A stretch of DNA of 64,000 bases from Drechmeria coniospora (Eukaryota > Ascomycota > Sordariomycetes > Hypocreales > Ophiocordycipitaceae): assembly GCF_001625195.1 (NCBI RefSeq), contig NC_054391.1, positions 8,384,552-8,448,551 on the forward strand, in the 5' to 3' direction. Positions 12,806 to 24,572 of the stretch are shown one piece after another (the stretch's first letter is position 1; every line of letters begins with the position of its first letter). The notes beneath the pieces were generated by a model, which was not told where the DNA came from, did not search any database, and saw only the letters and a program-made list of their open reading frames with translations. The translations under genes were made by a program, and so were the position numbers.

Positions 12806-15192
12806 CTATATTCTGGTAATACCGCCGTCGGTTTGGAGCCCAGCCAATTTCTGTGGGTGCTGGGGGTAGCTGCCAGTCGCCGAGTAACCTACGCCACCCT
12901 TGTGAGGACCAGCCGATCCAATTTGGTTGGTCACCTGTTGCCGCTGCATTGTCTCCTGCTGCTCCTGCTGCTCCTGCTGCTGTAGGGCGAAATTCATCTG
13001 TCTCAGCTTGTGAAGTTGCGGTTGCGGTTGCGAGCCATAATCAGAGGTGATTTGTCCAATCGTCCTTGACGGGCTAGATGCTTGCGCAAGACTGCCAGAA
13101 GAATGTTGGCTTTGCTCTGGCCCTGTAAGATGATGAGATTGACGTGGCAACTGTTGGCCGTGCGATGGCGATTGTCGTTCATGATGAATGGGTTGGAGCT
13201 TTTGCAAAACAGGGCTCGGCCTCGTTCGCTCCTCGGCAGGTCTCGGGTTGAGGGACTTTTGAGAATCGAAAGTGGTTGAGACAGGTGGTGGCGGCGAAGT
13301 ACTGCCCATGCTTTGAGTCGAGGGCGGCAATGCCGTCAACTCATTCGACACAGGGGAATGTCGTTGCTGCTGGCCTGAGTCTGTGGCGAGGCGCGGACGC
13401 TTCGACTTCGGCCCTTGAAGATTCAATGCAGCATTTTGGGCACCTGCCTGGGGCTCGTCCGTTGCTGGATCATCGGCCGATACTTCATTATCGTCCTGCA
13501 CAGCCCGCTTCGACACTCTCACGCGCGAGAGTGAGCCATTCTCCGGTTCAACCGGATGCTGGTTTCCATGTATTGTTCGAGGACTTTGGCTTTGCAATTG
13601 ACTGGGATCCCGAGTCACTAGAGGCGGTGGGACACCGTTCGAAGGAGAACATTCCATGGCTGCGGGCGGTGGCAGCGATGCAACGTCTTGCGGGACGTTG
13701 ACCAGAGAACTCTGGGTCGCAATAAACCCGTTCTGGCTGCCCATGAGCAAGCTGCGACCTACGCCGGGAAAATTTGAAGGAGCCGGCAACAGGTTGGCGG
13801 TCGTCGGGACGGTGGTGGTCCGCCCCGTGCTGCCGGCGCCAGATGCTTCGTGCGAGGTTTCGGGTATGCTCTTGAGACGATTCTTGGACCCCTTCGGGCG
13901 TCCCCTTTTCCTTCCGGTGAGGGTGGGGGGGGCGCCCGAAGCCGAAGCCGGATTGCTTCCTGCTGCCATGTTCCCTGAGGTGGTCGCTGTGGTCTCTCTG
14001 CCAGATGCGGTCTGGGGGCCAGTGGAAACAGAGTCGGCTCGGGGGGTGGGATTAGTGGGAGCACTAATATTGAGTTGAACAACTGTTGCCTGTTGGGAAG
14101 CATCTGCGTATCTGGATGAAGCATCGATGGAGGATGAAAGTTGTCGCTTCTGGACGCCCTTGTCTTTGCGAACCTTGGAGCTCTTGCTTCCTTTCGGTCG
14201 TCCCCGCGGTCGCTTGCCGGTAGGTGGGCCTGGCGGAGCGACCGAGCCGGACAGGGGTGGACCGGCTATGGAGGAAAGCGGAGGGAGATGCAATGGAGGG
14301 GATATCGCGTCGGGTTTGTCGACATGAGGGAAAATTTCGGAGAGCCAACCGACCAAGAGAGATCCCCGACCGTTTCTTGCAGCGCTTTGGGGAAAGTCCC
14401 CATGGGTAGGAGGCGGTGCGCCAGGGATACCTCCAAAATATGCCAACCCTCTGCATAACTGTTCCACGACCAAGAGCGGGTGAAGTGTGCGAAGAAGGGT
14501 GAGAAGGCGCGCCTGCTCCGCCTTGGCCTCCTGGGGTGTAGGCCCATCGGCCGGCGGTAATGGCGGTGATGATGCTGGGGCGGTGATAGGAACCGTCGAC
14601 GACGGGTTGGACAACGGCCGAGTATCGAGGTCATCGCTATGCCAAGTAGATCTGGCGCGCCTGATAGGCTGCCAGCCGGCCTCGATGGCTCGCCTAGCTT
14701 GCGCTTCGGTTCCCTCGCTCGTTCGTCTTGCAGCGGTACTTCGATCCGAAGGCATCGTCCCGTTCACGTCGATGTGCATGACAGCAAAGTTGCCGATCTT
14801 GCTCGTAGCGACACCCTGGAGCCTGGTGGGGACCAGGTTTTTGATTCGGCCATCGACATGAGCACGAAGCTCGGGGGGTTCTAGCACGTGCTCAAGTCAG
14901 CTACTTCTCCCCTGTCATCGTGAAAAGATTGGGTGACATGTGACGGACCCCGAAGAGAGTTGAAGGTAGGCCCTGGACCAGCCGGTGTAGGGTCATGCGT
15001 GGATGAAGGGCCCTCCGGGGGCACTTCAATGCCGCTACTGGGCGTCGGCTCGTCGGCCTTGTCCGTCTCCGTCGTATTGGTATTTCCGGTCGAGGTGGAA
15101 GTAATGCACTCGGGTGAAGCGGCTAACGAGGTTAGTGCACGGCGATAGGAAAGGTCATCGTCATAGGGAGACAAACGAGCCGCTTCAGCCAT
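12806..15192 (-). CDS. AT-hook DNA-binding protein, Gln/Ser/Pro-rich
   Basis: Probable nuclear chromatin or transcription protein of unknown partner. Exons on the minus strand are 15192-14949 and 14880-12806. The 68-nt intron has a GTCCGT donor and a GTGCTAG acceptor and removes an in-frame stop; the product has 772 residues. Near residues 82-125 a compact segment (PPELRAHVDGRIKNLVPTRL...) and a helix around 200-225 (LRTLHPLLVVEQLCRGLAYF) look folded. Two AT-hooks with the same GRPKGSK core lie at about residues 305-314 (RPRGRPKGSK) and 405-414 (RKRGRPKGSK), each beside lysine-rich sequence. The C-terminal third is disordered, with glutamine runs ending near QQQEQQEQQE. I recognise no named orthologue. 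Confidence 0.75.
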
Positions 15193-17916
15193 GGTAATCA
15201 GCTGGAACCAATGGTCAGGTCAGGGAAGGCAATCACGGTCAGCTACATTCCCACCGAAGGGAGTCGACGTGCTGCTTGTGATGTTCGGCTTCGCTGTTGA
15301 AATCAGGAGAGTAGTAGTAGAGAAGACGGCGCAGGCGAGCAAGCGAAACATGTCGCATGCTCCGAGAGTGTGTGGGTGGCCAAATGGATTGTCGTTGCAA
15401 CCAGAGTGCTGCTAGGGTCCCGAATCTGCAACACGGGAGACCAAGGTAGGTAGAGGAGAAACAAATGCTGGATGGGATGGATTTTCATTCCTTGCTCCGC
15501 TCCGCGCCCCTCTGTTGGCTTAGCAGGGGAGGGTCAAAAAAGTGGGCTTCCTGAATGTCGATAAATGGACACGCCGTCCTCTGCACTTAAGTACCTGCAC
15601 TGAAGTAGTTGTACTGTACGGAGTACTGTAGAATTATACCGATATAGGCACTACAGGTAAAACTATACAGTGTTCACAAGTTCTTCACGCTTATATCGAG
15701 TTTGGACTATCTACATGTAGTAAATACTATGGCTAATTCTACTAGAATATTATTGCAGATCACCTGGAAATGATTATCAAAAGCGCTATACTCAGAACTT
15801 ATAGATAAAATCCACTACTTTAATTTTACATCTTTCATTACTTGAAATAATAAATGAAATCATCGCAAAGAATTAATACACGACGTTGTTCTTCTATGAG
15901 TACATAAGTATATTATTATGGTCTCGGGCTACGCCCGAGTACAGTAGACGTGATTAGTCTGGTCCGCAATGCTGGGGCCTGGCTGACAGTGGACTCTTAT
16001 AAGTAGGTGAGGGTACTTGACCAATGTTCCCGACAACTGCGCTGATTGCTTCCTTCAGGTACGTCTTGAAAACTTCCACAACGGCTTGTGCAGTATTGAC
16101 AGCCACTCTGGTTTAGGTACCCCCTCGTGCACATAAAGAACTCAAAAGTTGGAATATCATCCGCTACCCTTGATGCCCTCAATCATATTGTCAATTTAGA
16201 TGCCGTAACAAATCTGCTTCGACAGATGAGTATTATATATCTGCTGTATGTTGGCTGACGCATGTTGTCCGGCTATTGCCACAAGTCTACGATGCCGTTT
16301 TCCTTCATCTCATTTTGAGAGACGCAGCGGAAACTTGGAAACAAGGTGAAGCACCTTGATGAAATATCCATATAGTAATTGGACCAATTGTGCTGTGTCT
16401 TTTAGACGAAGAATATGGCATTGCTGATAGGAATGATCCATCGCTGCACATATATGTTCACACAGATAGGTATTTTTGCCGGAATACGATCTGAACCCTG
16501 GTAACTGTTATCCTGAAGTGGTGGATATTTCGTATTAATTAGTACCGTCAAGCTTGAACGGTGATATTAATAATTGCAAGTACATGTACTCCGTACAGTA
16601 CTGTAGCTTGTCGAATTTGTAAGGGTTAACCGGCCCACTCCGTGATTTCGCACAGTACTTACTTGCATCGACTTGTAGAAGTACTGTATTATTCGAATAC
16701 CTGGGACGTGACAAATCGACCTTCTTCCGTTGTGGAAACGTCCCCTGACCACCGCTTGCCTGGCAACTCGACCGTGCGAGATAAGCAGGAGACAGTTGCA
16801 AGTTCCGTCGGATTCAGTGTCACGCTTCCCCATCAGTCCCTACGGAACGCCCCAACGGAACGAGTTCGTAGTACACATGAATGTCAGTAAAATTCCCCGA
16901 TTTCTTTTTAGGAAGCGTGCCGTCTTCTCAAAGTTCCGGTGGAAGCGGCACAAAAACTGTACATGTCGACGATGCAAGTGGGTTGTCAATTTCATTAGGT
17001 ATCCTAACAGTACTTACTTGGGGAGGTCCTCCCTGAGAGCGGTGGAGAACGTGTTCCGCAGTCTCCTGCGATATTATTCGAGCTCTGACGGGACCTTGCC
17101 AAACGATTGGCCGTCACTCTGTATATGAGTGCGTACATTGTCTTGCTCACGTTTCTTTTTCGAGTCCGCTGCCGACGTACGAGCGAGATAGCCTGCTTCC
17201 CGGTTCCGCTCGGGCCCCTTCTCGCCAGAGCCCTTCGATCGACGCGTGGCATTATACTTTTTGGAGTAGAGTCAAGTATCGTACTGTACTTTGTACGGTA
17301 CGATGGAATGAATGCATTGACCGTATCCCCGCAGCCATGAAAGTTATGTTGGTGAATACAACTCTCTTCCAACAACAGCTGGTCCGGCAAGTGACGCTCC
17401 TGGGCGAGCCGTGCGGCGATTAGTAGTCCCCTGTTAGATTTCCATTCTGTTTCTTCTCGATGAATGGGTTTATCGTCACGGGATATTTCATCGAGGCAGT
17501 GGGGTGGCAGAAGCCTCGATTCAATTTGTAGCAGTAGCGCTACCTACACCGAATTGTCTTTTGGTAAAAGTGACTATATTGCTTGTACGCCTATTGTACT
17601 CGTTTAATTGTACATCGTACGGAGTATGCAGGTTAAGGCCAGCGTTATATCATTGGAAGAGGGAGCGTTTGCACCCTCACGTGATGTTGCGACACGGCCT
17701 CGTCCGATCTGCGGAGCCCCACGGAAAGCTACGACAGATTAATAGGCCAAGGATGTGTGCTGAGAAGGCACCTCAGCAACGCAAGAGTGTGTACTTGATG
17801 TAATAGTCGCACTCGACTTCCATTTTCTTATTCGTACTTTACCGGCATACAGCAGCACGACGTCAATCGGCCTTTGCCGGAGCTGGTGCTGCGAAGTAAT
17901 CCATCATTCTGCAGCC
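15193..17916. other. Divergent spacer with AT-rich decayed segment
   Basis: This 2.7-kb spacer separates the AT-hook gene (-) from the thioesterase gene (+). About 15,640-16,560 is clearly AT-rich compared with the genes, with many TA steps and no open frame of note, as expected of sequence eroded by repeat-induced point mutation. GTAC words flank it, near 15,600 and 16,590. The short ORFs at 16,640-17,390 resemble no family I know. Confidence 0.55.
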
Positions 17917-18939
17917 ATGTTCAGCCAACCCTACAGATGCATGCGTAGTGCGCGTCGTTTTGCACCTCAGTCCCAGCCGGCCTTTCGAATATCACCGGCA
18001 GGCCAGCGACAACAATTTCGACGACGCTCGACGACGCATGGAGTTGCGGCCGCCGAAGGTGTGCACGAGGTTGGCCACCAAGCCAATCGTTCCAACTCAG
18101 GCACATCACATGGACAAGCGACTGACGGGACGAAAACAGGTGCATCGCCTGGAGGCGATGGTTTCCGCAGGGGAATATCCTTCGCCTTGGCCGGCCTCGC
18201 CTTCAGCGGCCTTGGTGCCGCGGTCGCATGGAAGACGATGACAGCAAACGGTCTCGGCTTCTACTCGGACGTGGAGAGTTTGCGCAGATTCAGCGTCGCC
18301 GAAGCCCATGATGAAATACGTCGCGTCCACGATTTTATCGACAGCCACCCCCTGGTCGCCGAGCTGCGCAGCCGGCCGGAGCTGACGGAGTCGAGACCGC
18401 ATTTGAAGATGCCAGCACAATACCGAGAGCGCAGCCTCACTGGCGGCGCCCTCGTCGGCCCTGGAAAGGTCCCCGTGCCGGCATCGACCTGGACAGAATC
18501 GGGAGGCAAGTCTCTCATCTCCATCGTCTACGTGGGCGATGACCTGTGCGGGCACCCTGGAATCATCCACGGTGGCTTCCTGGCCACTCTGCTCGACGAG
18601 GGCCTGGCGTGGTGCTGCTTCGACGCACTTCCGTACAAGATCGGCGTGACAGCAGCGCTCAACATCAACTATCGCAAGCCGGCTCCCGCGGGCAACTACC
18701 TCGTCCTGCGGGCCCAGACGACCAAGGTCGATGGCCGCAAAGCGTGGGTCAAGGGCCACATCGAGCTCTTGGCCGAGCCGGGCGAGGAGCCGACAATCCT
18801 CACCGAGGCCGAGGCGTTGTACGTCTCGCCCAAGTACGCGTCTGTGAGTGGCCGTTGATCCGATGCCGAGCGTTTCTAGCTCCCGCCTAGCTTGGCTAAC
18901 TTCTCCGTGACGCTCTAGATGATGCCCAAGCTTCAATGA
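17917..18939 (+). CDS. Hotdog-fold thioesterase (4HBT/PaaI type), probably mitochondrial membrane
   Basis: Likely acyl-CoA thioesterase. The proposed exons are 17917-18843 and 18919-18939 (GTGAGT donor, CTAAC branch site, CTCTAG acceptor), giving 315 residues. Without that splice the protein runs on to a stop at 18858 with three different final codons. The N-terminus is basic and lacks acidic residues (MFSQPYRCMRSARRF), which fits a mitochondrial presequence. One hydrophobic segment at about 86-107 (GISFALAGLAFSGLGAAVAW) could be a membrane anchor. The hotdog domain covers about 195-310, with the motif HPGIIHGGFLATLLDE and HGG at 218-220, characteristic of THEM4-like fungal enzymes. The substrate cannot be told from sequence. 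Confidence 0.8.
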
Positions 18940-19998
18940 TGTTTGCTGCCTTTCCATGGATATGCCCCAAGCGACGATTACGCCGAAGACGTCTTGTCAC
19001 AATCACGGGCGAGTATACCGCGCTCACGCATGAAGTTGCCACAACCGGGACGACGGCCCTGCTGACTCCGCTTTCGGCTGCACCGCGTTGCCATGCGATG
19101 ATGTCGCGGTGAATGTCAGCCCCCGACAGGAATAGAAGTGGTTGTGGAAACTGCAACGGGCGATCATGTAATAACTGTGTACTATATGGTGCTTGTACTG
19201 GTATCATCCCTCTTGTGTCTGTCTCGGTCGCCTCGATGCGAGAAATTCGATGGGCATCGGATCGGAATGCGGGTAATAGTCGTGCTCCGAACATATCCAT
19301 TCGTGTGTGGGAGTGCACCGTACTTACCAGTACGCCGTCCGCATAGTACGGAGTACGGAGTACTGGTAGATGAATTCAGTGTATTACCTACTTGTACAAC
19401 TAGTTGTACTCCGAATTATTCCGCACTTGGTATTGATGCAAGTACTACTGTGCAAGTACTGTAAGTATGTGAGCCAAGTACTTACAAGTACAAGTACATG
19501 TATCCGTGTTCAATGTCCGGAGAACTTGTTCTTAGATCGCACGATTAGTATTGTGCACATGTACTCCGTACTTGTACTGTAAGTACATAGGAAGCCGACG
19601 AGGATTAACTAAGTCTTAAAGCCTGAAGGGCCGAGAGAAGCGGGTGTGGCGTCGGCGGTGGGGACGGCAGACTGTCGCCATCATGGTGCGTTCTTGCGAG
19701 ATGGAAAAAGAGCAATCGACAGTGAGCAGCACAAGTGCCAAATGCACATGCCTGGCATGTGCGGGAGAGAGGGGTCATCAGGTTTGTTTATATTGAGTAG
19801 CAGCATTACCAAATTTAATCTCTGTCCGTACTTATCCTTCTGTAAGCCATCATCCACGAGTATACCGGGGGCAGGAACATCAAGGTCCATCGTGCTTGCT
19901 GCACCTCACCTTCCCTCACTTGCCATCTGACCTTTTCCTACCCTTCGCTTCTGCATCCCACCAGTCACGTTACTCCTCATCCCTCCTTCCCCTTCACG
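18940..19998. other. Spacer with GTAC cluster
   Basis: A 1.06-kb spacer before the APS kinase gene. Two overlapping GTACGGAGTAC copies lie at 19346-19363, and further GTAC words continue to about 19,590. The last 150 nt are pyrimidine-rich and probably form the promoter and leader. No supported ORF. Confidence 0.6.
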
Positions 19999-20763
19999 AT
20001 GGCGACGTGAGTTTTCTCCTCCCTGCCTCGCCGCATCTACCCCACCCTCCTCTGCCTGTTCGCTGTCCATGGCGTGAAGCCTCAACTACGCTCCCGTCGT
20101 TCCCTGCTCGTCATCCACGTTGCTGCTGACAACGCCATGGGTCACAGAAACATCACCTGGCACCCGTCACTCTCGCGTGACGAAAGAAACCGGCTTCGGG
20201 GCCAGCGCGGCCTGACACTCTGGCTTACGGGCCTCTCCGCATCGGGCAAGTCGACAATTGCCACGGCACTCGAGCAGCATCTCCTTCACCTCGGTCGCGC
20301 CGCTTACCGCCTCGACGGTGACAACGTGCGATTCGGCCTAAACAAGGACCTCGGTTTCTCCGAAAAGGATCGCAACGAGAATATCCGCCGCATCTCCGAG
20401 GTGGCCAAACTCTTCGCAGACGCCTCCACCATCGCCATCACCTCCTTCATCTCCCCATATCGGGCAGACCGTGATCTCGCCCGCGAGCTGCACGCCGCTA
20501 CAAGCTCGGCCGGCGAGGAGCCGATTCCTTTTGTCGAAATCTATGTCGACGTACCCCTCAAGGTTGCCGAGGAGCGCGATCCAAAAGGTCTCTACAAGAA
20601 GGCCCGTGCTGGCGAGATCAAGGAATTCACAGGCATATCTGCCCCCTACGAGGAACCCACAAACCCAGACATCACAATCAAGACGCACCAGAACTCGGTT
20701 GAGGAGTGCGTCGCGCAGATCACCCGATGGTTAGTAGACAAGAGCTACTTGAAGCTGCCATAG
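19999..20763 (+). CDS. MET14: Adenylylsulfate kinase (APS kinase)
   Basis: Phosphorylates adenosine 5'-phosphosulfate with ATP to make PAPS, the second step of sulfate assimilation. The proposed gene has an 8-nt first coding exon (19999-20006), a 141-nt intron (GTGAGT donor, GTCACAG acceptor) and exon 2 at 20148-20763, giving 207 residues. The join yields [11 protein letters not shown], the N-terminus expected for fungal APS kinases. The in-frame ATG at 20136 would give MGHRNITW instead, reading through the acceptor. The P-loop GLSASGKS is at 31-38, followed by [22 protein letters not shown] and the lid region [20 protein letters not shown], all family hallmarks. Length is normal. Confidence 0.93.
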
Positions 20764-20997
20764 TGACGACGGGAATCACCAGCATCCACTTTCGAGGGGC
20801 AAGCGGCATGTGCACGCTTTAGAAGCGGTTAGGTTTCCATTTCGGCCAACAAAACCAATCATGACCTGTCCCCCGACCTGCCCGCCCACTCTGTATACTC
20901 TGTCCCAGGTGATATGTTCCCATCGCAAGAGGGGTTAGGCCGATGATGGAAATCTAGCGAGAGCATGCCCCAGTCGTGATTGCCGCCATCCGTCGCG
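20764..20997. other. Short convergent spacer
   Basis: 234 nt between the stop codons of APS kinase (+) and V-ATPase subunit C (-). The two 3' UTRs probably overlap. No further feature seen. Confidence 0.6.
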
Positions 20998-22489
20998 TCA
21001 AGGAAATTCCACCTCATAGTAGACATACGCTGTGTATTCGTGGCCTTCTCCTGTTCCCAGCCCAGCAGCAGCCATCTCAGAGCTCATGGCGGCGTCGTCT
21101 TTGGTGATCTTTCCGCGTTTGTCGCGGCCAAACGCATTGCCTCCCAGGTGCGAGTACTGTCGGTCGAGGGCGGCTCTGACTTTGGGAGTGAGCTTCGACG
21201 TTGTCTAGCGGTCAGAGTGTAAGTCAATCTCGGCCAGAAAAGGAGGATGAGTGAGTGCAGCTCAGGCAGCAATTGCCAATTTGCTCCGACGGAGCCTGAG
21301 GATGAGAGAGATTGTTACCTTGACCAGAATTGTCACATAATCAAGCGGCAGGCCGTAACGCAGGACCGCCTCGACAAACACCCTCAGTGTCAGCACATGA
21401 ACCCAGATCATGACGCTCTCGCTCCACCCAGATCGTCCCATGCGCAAGGCTTCGCCGCAAAGCTTGCGCTCCTCATTGGCCACCTTGTCCAGCTCGCGCT
21501 GTTCTTCTTCTAGTCCACCCTGAACATATGTGTACTGGCGCGGCGTCCACTTCTGCTCCCTGCATTTCTGGGTGAACTCGGCACTATACTTCTTGAAGGT
21601 CGCCGTCGCGAACAACGTGAATTCATCATCGTGAGTAATCTCGACGGCTGAGCGGGGAACAACCATGGGAGCTATTGTCTCGTATTTCTGAAGAAACTCC
21701 TTCCTCGCGTTTGTCGGAACCGCTATGAGATGCGTTTCGAGATACTCGGAATCTTGCAGGAGGAGCCTGGGGTCCACGACAGGGGTCAAAGACTTGGTGG
21801 CAAGGTTGCCACTATCTCCAACAAGAAAAACTCGTCGAGTTAGTTGAGAATTTTATATGGTGGAACAGTCGTCCTCACTCACGTCTGACGTCTTTGAAGT
21901 GCGGCCAAGTTCGTTTTGGCGGAATTGTACTGGCTGAACTTGGTTTTGACATCGTTGTCCACCGTGACCAGCTCCTATGTAGCCACGTCGGCATGCTTAG
22001 CCTAGCACACGACCCCGTCGATTTGTTCGTACCTTTTGCAACACGTCAATGAGCTCGCCCAGAGGTTTGTCGGCTCGGTACCGCATCTTGTTCCAGCCAA
22101 AGTTGCGAATGTAGTGGTCCGTCGGCTCTACGCAGATGCAGTCAACAACTATCGTTGATCCAATCGGCAGAGAGGAAGCGATGACTCCACTCACTGTCAT
22201 TGACCATCTTATAGGAAGCAAGCCGCTCCTCGTCATTGTTGAGCACCTGACGTAGCGAATCGGCAACCTTGGCCACGACGGCTTGGCACGACGCCTCGAG
22301 TTTTGCGAGGTCGTCAGCCTGCTGGACGAGGCCATCAAGGGTGCCAATCTTGAAGTCCGGGATGCTGAATGGTACTACTATGCCGGTATCAGGAGTTATG
22401 ATGGCGCTAAGCGTTGGGACCGCATCGTTGCGATCACTCGAGTCGAAGACACCGAGGGGCAGCGAGAGCACTGCATACTTGGTCGACAT
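20998..22489 (-). CDS. VMA5: V-type proton ATPase subunit C
   Basis: Stator subunit of the V1 sector, which links V1 to V0 and is lost on reversible disassembly; acts at vacuole and endosome membranes. There are five exons on the minus strand: 22489-22195, 22127-22033, 21974-21883, 21811-21319 and 21204-20998, all with canonical splice sites and consistent phases, giving 393 residues (family about 390). Landmarks are MSTKYAVLSLPLGVF at the start, PTDHYIRNFGWNKMRY, VVPRSAVEITHDDEFTLF, the RYGLPLDYVTILVK segment, and the C-terminal LGGNAFGRDKRGKITKDD ending in YYEVEFP. An upstream frame extension to 22567 lacks family similarity, so the ATG at 22489 is chosen. Confidence 0.94.
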
Positions 22490-24572
22490 GTCAAACGTTG
22501 CTGGCTCAGCGCCTCGACGAGGAGGGGAATAGAAGGGGAGAGGAACGAGAGATGACGGGAGGCCCAAGTGTAGACGTAGAGAGGAGGAGCAGTGATGATG
22601 GACTTGCTTTCTCCACCTGTCGTCACAACCTAGAAATAAATCGGGTCTTCAATGGCAGCACCAACCTACTGTACTTAGTTGTACTTGGACGGAACCCCCG
22701 TATAAACAGGAGCACTAGCCTAGAGCACCAGCAAGGTTGTGAGCTAGTCCCTAGCTGGTGAGATCCATTAAAGCCAACGCTGAAGCACTGTGTATACATG
22801 TATTATTTGCCAGCAGAGCACAACAGTCTCAACAGAATTGGAATAAAGACGACGTGGATAACAATACTGATGTAGCATCTCTGCGAGATATTTCTATACA
22901 TATGATATCTGAATAAAGGAAATAACAAAACAAATTCTTGACACATGTCAAGCCATATACTGTACCGAAGAGTTTATTGGTCATGTGACTAGGCCTCCTA
23001 TATTAGGTTTAGAGACGGGGGATCCTCAGAGACCAATGCGAGGTGTACTCTGTAAGTAAGTACTTATTACTGTACTTAAGTAAGTTCTGTAGGTACTGTA
23101 TATGACCCCGCCATCATTCCCTGAGCTACCCTCAGCGCTCTATACTTGCAGTATGCAACTGCTACCAGCACTCAGACCACCTCACTCTACGTTACGCGGC
23201 ACTACCTACACAAGTGGTGTTTGACAATACAAGGTAAGTATGGAGTATAGACTTTTTATATAGATCATGGTTTAATATTGTATTATTCTTTATTGTATAA
23301 TACTACATGATGCACCAACTTATTATCTACTATGAACCCCCCGGAGACAACCAGCAGGCATGAACGAAGGGAAGGACACAAGCAGGGATCTCCACGTAGT
23401 TGGACGCGTAACTATGAGATAGAGGAACTTTCCGACTGCTCCGTAGAAGGTGAAGGATCCCAAGGATGAATACCTAAATACGTAAAGTAGTCACTGCCTC
23501 CATACGTACTACCAGCTACCCATCTCCTCCTAGATAGTCGGAAAATAGCACAAACCCCGAAGAATGGGAAATGGATGTCAGGGACATCCCGAGCAACGTT
23601 TCGGCAGAGGCTGTCGACGATCTTTCCGAGAATTGGCAAAGGAGCTTCTACGCTGGAAGATCGCGGTCCCCAAGGCCGTGAGACCAGGAGCTCAGCCTTG
23701 GCAAGTGGGAGCAATGAAGCCCCTCGAAGCGAGGACGCAGCAACTCAGCTGCGAAAAATCCAGCCCAGGGTTAAAAGAAATACTAGTAGGAGCTTCAGAA
23801 CTTCTTATTGTATAAGCAATATGTTATTGGCTGAACCAGATATCTGCTATATCTGCTCTATATGCGTATAGAATGTACTCACTATCCGAGTCTAAATCAT
23901 GAAGTGCCACTCTCAGGGTGGGATGAAATCGGCGGCGGCCCGGTTTCTCAGGCGCAGGTTGATGCCAGCGATTTTTCAAGCCCTCTTCTGAACAATACAT
24001 CGCCAGAAAGGTATCGGTAGCAAAGAAATAGTTGATACTGTATAGAGAGCGCTACTATCGGTGAAGGAGTTTGGGGGGGGGGGGGGGGGGGGGGTTGGAT
24101 TGCAAGACAATGTCACACACTAAAATTTGTAAACTGCCTGCAAATCCATAGCTTCTGCCTTCATCCCCAAAGCAGGAACGCTACAGATATCAGTGCCAAG
24201 GGCGGCACTATAGGAGGAGGTCGCCCTATCTGGAGACAACTAGCAGGCGAGGATAGAGGGAAGGACGTTACCTCAAGTGCTGTTGCATCCAAGAATGGTT
24301 CAAGTCATTTCGTATCGACAACAATATCACGGTATCAAAGCGATCATCCAGTGCCGACGGCGTATGATGAGATGAGACGTACAAATGCAGCTGCTAGCCA
24401 AGTGCTATTGGTTCTATTTGCTTTCGCGGGGTATCTCAATTCCACCAATGATTTGCTGGATACGTGTCCAGCTCTGTCTGCATGATAGGCCTGCGCAGTT
24501 ACTGCATGCATCATTCCTTGGCCGCCGAGCCCAGCAATGTACAATAGTTCAGGTCCGTCAGTCGGCCTTCCA
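22490..24572. other. AT-rich decayed spacer
   Basis: A 2.1-kb spacer, upstream of the V-ATPase gene and downstream of NUP84. Segments at about 22,780-22,980, 23,220-23,330 and 23,790-24,060 are AT-rich, and there is no long open frame. Two diverged copies of a 35-nt sequence occur (23343-23377 and 24232-24266), suggesting relics of a repeated element. GTAC words are clustered near 23,050-23,110. Confidence 0.5.
24073..24094 (+). repeat. Homopolymer tract of 22 guanines
   Basis: An unbroken G22 run inside the decayed spacer. It could form a G-quadruplex on the plus strand, and its exact length may be a sequencing estimate. Confidence 0.85.

Noticed and set aside
18106..18957. 283-codon - strand frame over the thioesterase gene
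   Set aside because: Antisense to the conserved HGG hotdog domain on the + strand.
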